From: Roseibacillus sp.
Lineage (GTDB): Bacteria; Verrucomicrobiota; Verrucomicrobiia; Verrucomicrobiales; Akkermansiaceae
Assembly: GCA_002686085.1 (NCBI GenBank)
Contig: NZAC01000017.1
Span: 1-35,478 of the forward strand
Reading direction: 5' to 3'
DNA: 35,478 bases
The stretch's first letter is position 1, and every line of letters starts with the position of its first letter. The notes beneath the pieces are model-generated. The model was not told the origin of the DNA. It saw only the letters and a list, made by a program, of their open reading frames with translations, and did not search any database. Of this stretch, positions 31,261 through 35,478 are shown in pieces. The position numbers and the translations under genes were made by a program.

Positions 31261-33783
31261 TTATCTCCCTGGAAACCAATCCTCATTCACGACGAATCCC
31301 CGATCTTTAATGTAGTCCTTCCGGTCCTCGTAGTAGTTCTCCAGTTTCGGTCGATCGAACCAGATCTCCTGTTCCTTGATAACTGAATGGTGGGACATGC
31401 CGATCGAGATCCAGGACGGAATCTTTTCGAACTCTCCAGTTCGGCATCCATGAATGGCGAGTAAGGCGAGAGGTTCGGTGATGTTCAGAGGAACGACTTT
31501 GGGCCTGTCATAATCCAGCTGATTGGTCCCGAACTTCTCTCTCATCATTTCCTTGACCGTAATTCCCTCGTGGGGTGACTGCTTGAATTCCTTCAGGGCG
31601 GGAAAGTTCAGTTCGCGATGGGCTTCCACAACAAAAAGACCACTCTTCGGATCCTGGCGGCGCTGGATGATTTCCCTACCGAGATGTTCCATGAATCTCA
31701 GGGTTTCCGGGGCGCGGGTCACGCGGTAGATCTCGGAGAGCCCAAACACATAGCCGTCTTCCACTTGGGCTTTTGCGCCGTAGTTGAAGGCCGGAGTGGC
31801 GCGAATGTTCTCCCCAATATCTCCCAGCCCGGCTCCCCGGTAGAGATTTCGCAGAAGTTTCCAGTAGTGAGCTTTTGATTCGGGTGAATTACACAATCGA
31901 AACCCTTGCGCCACGGCGGCAAAGAATGCCGGGGTAACGGGGCGGTGCCGAAATGAGCCTCCGGGTTGGGCCCCCCATCCGTAAAGAGTTGCGTCCTCGG
32001 TGAACACGAGATCAGTTACGTCCTGCCCATCAAGCAGAATACTTCTCAGATGGTGAGCCTCTGGGTCATAGGCCGCCTGCATGTAGTTGAGAATCCATTG
32101 GTCTACTTTTGCGTGAACCTTCCTCACTTCATCGTAGCGATCATGTTTCTGGGCTTGCTCGATAGTGCCAAGGACGCCGAGGGCGTGGATTGGCACGCTG
32201 TTGACCCAACTCGAGATGATGACCCGGGCCTCGTTTGCATTCGAGTCAGGATAGGCATCGACGTAGGTCTCAAGTCCGCGTCGGTAGAACGGGGGAGGGT
32301 AGAGCATCATGGGCCAGACTCCTGTTTTTCGGTCGCTCTTCGCCGCGACTACCTCAAGGATTCGATTCGCCCAGATTCGTGCTTTCACGTCGTCCTCCAC
32401 GCAGCCGAGGGTGAAGCCGCTGTAGGCTAGATCGTAGGCAAGGCCGATGAAGGAGAGTTCGCCACCCTGAGTAAACTCAGGAAGATCTGCGACTTCTCGG
32501 ACAGGGCGATTCCAGACTTTCGTAACGTCGACCTGAGTATTGAAATTTGCGTGACGGTTATAACGCATGGAGTGCCAGTTCCGAACGTAGGATTCCCATA
32601 TGCCCTTGATAAATCTGGAAGTTTTGTCGGGAGAGACGTCATAGAAGAACTCATAGAACGGGAATGTGTCTTGGAGTTCAAATTGTTCGCTTCCTCTGCC
32701 GTCGCTATAGGCCTTCCCCTCGACCAGATCGATCGACATATGATTTCCAAAGGCCAGTAAACCGCTACGGGGGTAGATGTAGTCCTCGAACATGCAGATC
32801 ATGGAGTCCATGACGGCCTCTGAGTATCTGGGGTCCCCTGTGAAAAGGCTCATGGAGGCGAGGAACCTCAGTAGATTCTGGGATCGCTCAAATCGCGAGA
32901 GAACCATGGGGTGATTTGGGCCACCCTGAGATGGTTTTAGCCATCCAATTGTACCGGGCGCCTTCAGGGTTTCCCGATTCAAATGCTGCACGAAAATCGC
33001 AGATGTTTCTGCCCCGTATTCATCCCGCCCGTGAGTAATGGCAGTGTCCGCAAATTTCTGTGCGGCAGAAAGGAATTCGTCTGCCTTGATCGCCCTCTTT
33101 GAGAGCTTTTTTTCTCCTACCCAGTTCTGATGGATTCGCTTTCTGGCAGCGTCTCGATTTACTTTCCGATCCAGTCGTCCATCTTCTGTCAATGGTCCCG
33201 GATGAATGAACTGGACCTTGTGGGTCGAGGTGGGCAGTGGCAGGGTTTCGAGCTGTTTTTCATCGGTGATCAACCGGATCCCCTGCAAAACAACGCTAGA
33301 ATAGTGCTCTTCCGGGTTGCGGTTGGCGACAATGTGGTAATGACCCTCCGCTCTCTCGTTGATGCCAAAAGCGGTGACTGGGACGATATCCCAGAAAAAC
33401 ACGCCTTCTTGGTCGCCGACAGCCGGGTGAGTGCGGACCGTTTCAGCGCCGTTGACCCGTAACTTCATGGAGCGGTTAGAGCCGCGACCCGGGTTTTCCT
33501 TGCAAAGCCACATGAACGCCAGTGAATGCCCTGGGTCAGGATTGACGTTTATATTGAGCTCCAGCCCCCCTCCCGAAACGAAATACATGGGGTAGCCATT
33601 GAAAAGAGCGATGTCCTTGTGGTCTCGATTAAAATGAATCCAGGCGAGGGGGTGTGAAAAGACGTCTGCGGCGAACGTGGTCGCGCAGAAGCATAGGGCA
33701 TACAGGCATCCCGTAAGAAGATTTCTGTTCGGAGTGTGAGTGTCAGGGCTGAAATTGTTGGGCATGCTGCAAAGATCGCTCAC
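31261..33783 (-). CDS. Large secreted alpha-toroid protein, probable polysaccharide lyase
   Basis: An 840-residue protein from GTG 33783, which overlaps the stop of the upstream gene by 4 nt (GTGA); ATG 33765 is the alternative. A signal-like segment NLLTGCLYALCFCATTFAA ends near residue 39. Residues ~40-200 look like a beta-sandwich (YPMYFVSGGGLELNINVNPD, MKLRVNGAETVR). From ~225 the protein is helical, with ADEFLSAAQKFADTAITHGRDEYGAETS, FERSQNLLRFLASMSLFTGDPRYSEAV and GGELSFIGLAYDLAYSGFTLG, as in alpha/alpha-toroid lyases. I cannot assign a CAZy family. Pairing with the GH43-like gene suggests glycan breakdown. Confidence 0.7.
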   Translation of the reverse strand: MSDLCSMPNNFSPDTHTPNRNLLTGCLYALCFCATTFAADVFSHPLAWIHFNRDHKDIALFNGYPMYFVSGGGLELNINVNPDPGHSLAFMWLCKENPGRGSNRSMKLRVNGAETVRTHPAVGDQEGVFFWDIVPVTAFGINERAEGHYHIVANRNPEEHYSSVVLQGIRLITDEKQLETLPLPTSTHKVQFIHPGPLTEDGRLDRKVNRDAARKRIHQNWVGEKKLSKRAIKADEFLSAAQKFADTAITHGRDEYGAETSAIFVQHLNRETLKAPGTIGWLKPSQGGPNHPMVLSRFERSQNLLRFLASMSLFTGDPRYSEAVMDSMICMFEDYIYPRSGLLAFGNHMSIDLVEGKAYSDGRGSEQFELQDTFPFYEFFYDVSPDKTSRFIKGIWESYVRNWHSMRYNRHANFNTQVDVTKVWNRPVREVADLPEFTQGGELSFIGLAYDLAYSGFTLGCVEDDVKARIWANRILEVVAAKSDRKTGVWPMMLYPPPFYRRGLETYVDAYPDSNANEARVIISSWVNSVPIHALGVLGTIEQAQKHDRYDEVRKVHAKVDQWILNYMQAAYDPEAHHLRSILLDGQDVTDLVFTEDATLYGWGAQPGGSFRHRPVTPAFFAAVAQGFRLCNSPESKAHYWKLLRNLYRGAGLGDIGENIRATPAFNYGAKAQVEDGYVFGLSEIYRVTRAPETLRFMEHLGREIIQRRQDPKSGLFVVEAHRELNFPALKEFKQSPHEGITVKEMMREKFGTNQLDYDRPKVVPLNITEPLALLAIHGCRTGEFEKIPSWISIGMSHHSVIKEQEIWFDRPKLENYYEDRKDYIKDRGFVVNEDWFPGR

Positions 33784-35384
33784 TGTTTTCGGTCCTGTGG
33801 ATCTGTGAGGTGGGCTCCATGCATGAAGCTGGGACGCTGAAGTTGTTGCTCGAAGGAGAGAGTCAGGCTTTCGATCATCGGTTTGGATTTATTCCCGGTG
33901 GTATCGGTGAGCTTGAGTTCAATCTGGAAACCGTGCCCAGGGGGTAGGTCTGAAACGTCGAGTTCGGCCGGGGTGCGCTTCACCTGCTTGGAAAACCCCT
34001 CGATATAGTCATAGCGTTCTCTGATCTCGCTCCATTCGCTCCAGGTGTCGATCCGGCTATCGTTATCTGTATCCACTCCGACGCGGGCCTCGACGGATTC
34101 CACCCAAGGGCCTGGGCTGACGTAGTCGGTGCGCTGCTGGGTCGCGAGGTAGAACTGGCCCTCGGCGAAACAGACATCTGGATCAGGGTGTCCGTTACCG
34201 ATCTTATCGCACCAGGTGAATTGCTGGTCAATGGAAGGAGAGGTGAACCAGCCCACCGCCATCTGGTGTCCGCCGGCGGGGTCGTAGTCCCCGAAGAGGT
34301 AATACTGGCCTCCGATGCAGATGGCCGCCCAGTCCCCGTAGGCTTCCTGCTCAGGCTTGTGAATTTCATATTCCGCAATGTTAGAGGGAAAACGCTCAGG
34401 GTCTTCCTTCATCCAATGGGGATGCTTGTAGGTGGCCACCTTGCCGGTGGGCTTGGTGCGGTTGTCGACCGCGGGAGGGCCAAACTTGAATCCGTTGAGT
34501 CCGTTACTGCTGACAGCATGCCCAGCGAGGGGGGAATCCCAAGAGCGCTTGTTGGCGGAGATGGGGCTCCAGTCCTCGATGAAGACGTGCATCTTGCCGT
34601 CGAGATCGCGAATGAAGCCGGCATCGGACCCGTGGGAGGGATCGGCTACTGCGAGACCCATGTTCTTGCCCGGTTCGCCATCGGTGAGATCTGCATCAAC
34701 GTAGACATGCGGGTCTTGGTCGTTGGGAAAGTCGTAGTAGATGAAGGCCTTGCCATCGACCCATTCGGCGCTGGTCACCCACTTTGAAAACCCTTCGGTG
34801 ACGGGGCCGTGATGCACCCAGGTCTTCATGTCGCGGCTTTGCCAAGCATGATAGCCGCCTCTTCCCTTCTTCAGTCCACCGGGGGCATTAAACTGGTTTT
34901 CGTCAGGGGTGGTCATGAGTGGGATATCAAAGTTCTCAAGCTTCGCGGGTTCCGACCTGAAGGGGAGCTGCCCCGGCAGGGGGATCCGTCCTCCTGCATC
35001 CGATTTTCCTCCTTTCTGGCCCCTCGAATGTAAGCTGCCGTAACGGCCGAACATCCAGTAGTTGTCCGGGCCGACAGTGAGCAGGACCGGGGCGTCTCGC
35101 AGGTTGGAGGGTCCAAGGTTTTCGATCGGGTTCCAGTTCTGCCAGATAGTGGACTGCCTGATAACCAGAGAGGCAGCAGAGCGCTTCTGGTCAAAGTTGT
35201 GTATTCTGGTCCTCAGAGTACCCGTCTTGCCGGTTGGTTCGGCCACCCCGTCCCTGATGACGACACCCTTTGATGCGATGATGGATCCCTTCCATTCGGC
35301 CTCGGAGGCGATGGTAAGTGGATTGGCGGCGAAGAGGAACTGGGTCAGAGGGAGGGCAAAGAGGCTGACTACTATGATTTTCAT
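33780..35384 (-). CDS. Secreted five-bladed-propeller glycoside-hydrolase-like protein (GH43/GH117 type)
   Basis: From ATG 35384 the protein is 534 residues (a TTG at 35423 would overlap the neighbour). A signal peptide ends near FLFAA (residue ~20). The body has blade-like strands typical of GH43/GH117-type folds: NLRDAPVLLTVGPDNYWMFG, YHAWQSRDMKTWVHHGP, AEWVDGKAFIYYDF, SDAGFIRDLDGKMHVFIEDW, AICIGGQYYLFGDYDP and PDPDVCFAEGQFYLATQQ. A calcium-loop-like DTDNDSRID follows, then a C-terminal beta domain (FQIELKLTDTTGNKSKPMIESLTLSF). Acidic catalytic residues are plausible but I cannot fix them. The 4-nt overlap with the lyase-like gene implies joint translation. Confidence 0.72.
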   Translation of the reverse strand: MKIIVVSLFALPLTQFLFAANPLTIASEAEWKGSIIASKGVVIRDGVAEPTGKTGTLRTRIHNFDQKRSAASLVIRQSTIWQNWNPIENLGPSNLRDAPVLLTVGPDNYWMFGRYGSLHSRGQKGGKSDAGGRIPLPGQLPFRSEPAKLENFDIPLMTTPDENQFNAPGGLKKGRGGYHAWQSRDMKTWVHHGPVTEGFSKWVTSAEWVDGKAFIYYDFPNDQDPHVYVDADLTDGEPGKNMGLAVADPSHGSDAGFIRDLDGKMHVFIEDWSPISANKRSWDSPLAGHAVSSNGLNGFKFGPPAVDNRTKPTGKVATYKHPHWMKEDPERFPSNIAEYEIHKPEQEAYGDWAAICIGGQYYLFGDYDPAGGHQMAVGWFTSPSIDQQFTWCDKIGNGHPDPDVCFAEGQFYLATQQRTDYVSPGPWVESVEARVGVDTDNDSRIDTWSEWSEIRERYDYIEGFSKQVKRTPAELDVSDLPPGHGFQIELKLTDTTGNKSKPMIESLTLSFEQQLQRPSFMHGAHLTDPQDRKQ

Positions 35385-35403
35385 TAGATCGTGTTGAGTC
35401 AGC

Positions 35404-35478
35404 TCACTTCTTCTGCTTCCCAATCAATTCTGCCATGGCCGTTGCGAAGGAATCTCCGAGTCGGGCAAAGAAGGTGCC
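35404..35478 (-). CDS. C-terminal end of an unidentified protein (5' end outside window)
   Basis: The minus strand is open from the right edge to a TGA at 35404-35406 and encodes 24 residues, GTFFARLGDSFATAMAEL then IGKQKK. It ends 19 nt before the GH43-like start, the spacing of an operon, so it is probably the first visible member of the glycan-degradation unit. The family cannot be told from this fragment. Confidence 0.5.
   Translation of the reverse strand, partial: GTFFARLGDSFATAMAELIGKQKK

Overview
The window looks like a chromosomal segment from a Verrucomicrobiota bacterium, most likely class Opitutae (Puniceicoccales-like, probably marine). This rests on a secreted PQQ-type propeller with an SHD1-like N-terminus, a sorbosone-dehydrogenase-type protein with a YFRV-type C-terminal repeat, an isolated thrS-infC pair, secreted glycan-degrading genes, and Gram-negative envelope genes (LpxL family, Lgt). 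It is an inference from gene families, not from a marker gene. No phage, insertion sequence or CRISPR array was seen.

Layout. 1-9.5 kb is mostly housekeeping: the 3' part of thrS, infC (apparent AUC start, acidic tail), a HAD phosphatase, a cysteine-poor Bpt/Ate1-like aminoacyl transferase, a Tat-exported 5'-nucleotidase, a DAHP synthase on the minus strand, an M42 aminopeptidase, lgt, and a convergent LysM lipoprotein. 9.6-11.5 kb holds argH and an FxsA-family gene. 11.6-18.7 kb is a one-direction (minus) block of carbohydrate genes: MDR dehydrogenase, RbsD-like pyranase, Gfo/Idh/MocA oxidoreductase, xylose-isomerase-like TIM barrel, a small two-TM protein, a mannose-6-phosphate-isomerase-like cupin and a probable mutarotase-fold protein. 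A strong terminator after the Gfo/Idh gene splits it into two units. A Fur regulator lies just upstream.

19.4-24.9 kb runs on the plus strand: a small lipoprotein, a STAS-domain protein, grpE-dnaJ-rsmE and an MsbA-type ABC exporter. 24.9-30.8 kb runs on the minus strand: an LpxL-type acyltransferase with an extra C-terminal glycosyltransferase-like domain, translationally coupled to a six-TM protein, then two secreted beta-propeller proteins. A plus-strand tRNA-Arg(CCT) at 31.0 kb is bracketed by an imperfect 21-bp inverted repeat. 31.3-35.5 kb is a minus-strand secreted glycan-degradation unit: a five-bladed-propeller GH43/GH117-like protein, overlapped by 4 nt by a large alpha-toroid lyase-like protein, with the tail of another gene upstream.

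The best candidates for something new are the sugar block, which has a complete set of isomerase, epimerase and dehydrogenase folds but no kinase, aldolase or transporter; the LpxL-glycosyltransferase fusion; the cysteine-depleted Bpt-like protein; and the inverted-repeat/structured region around the tRNA. None of these is proven novel by sequence reading alone.
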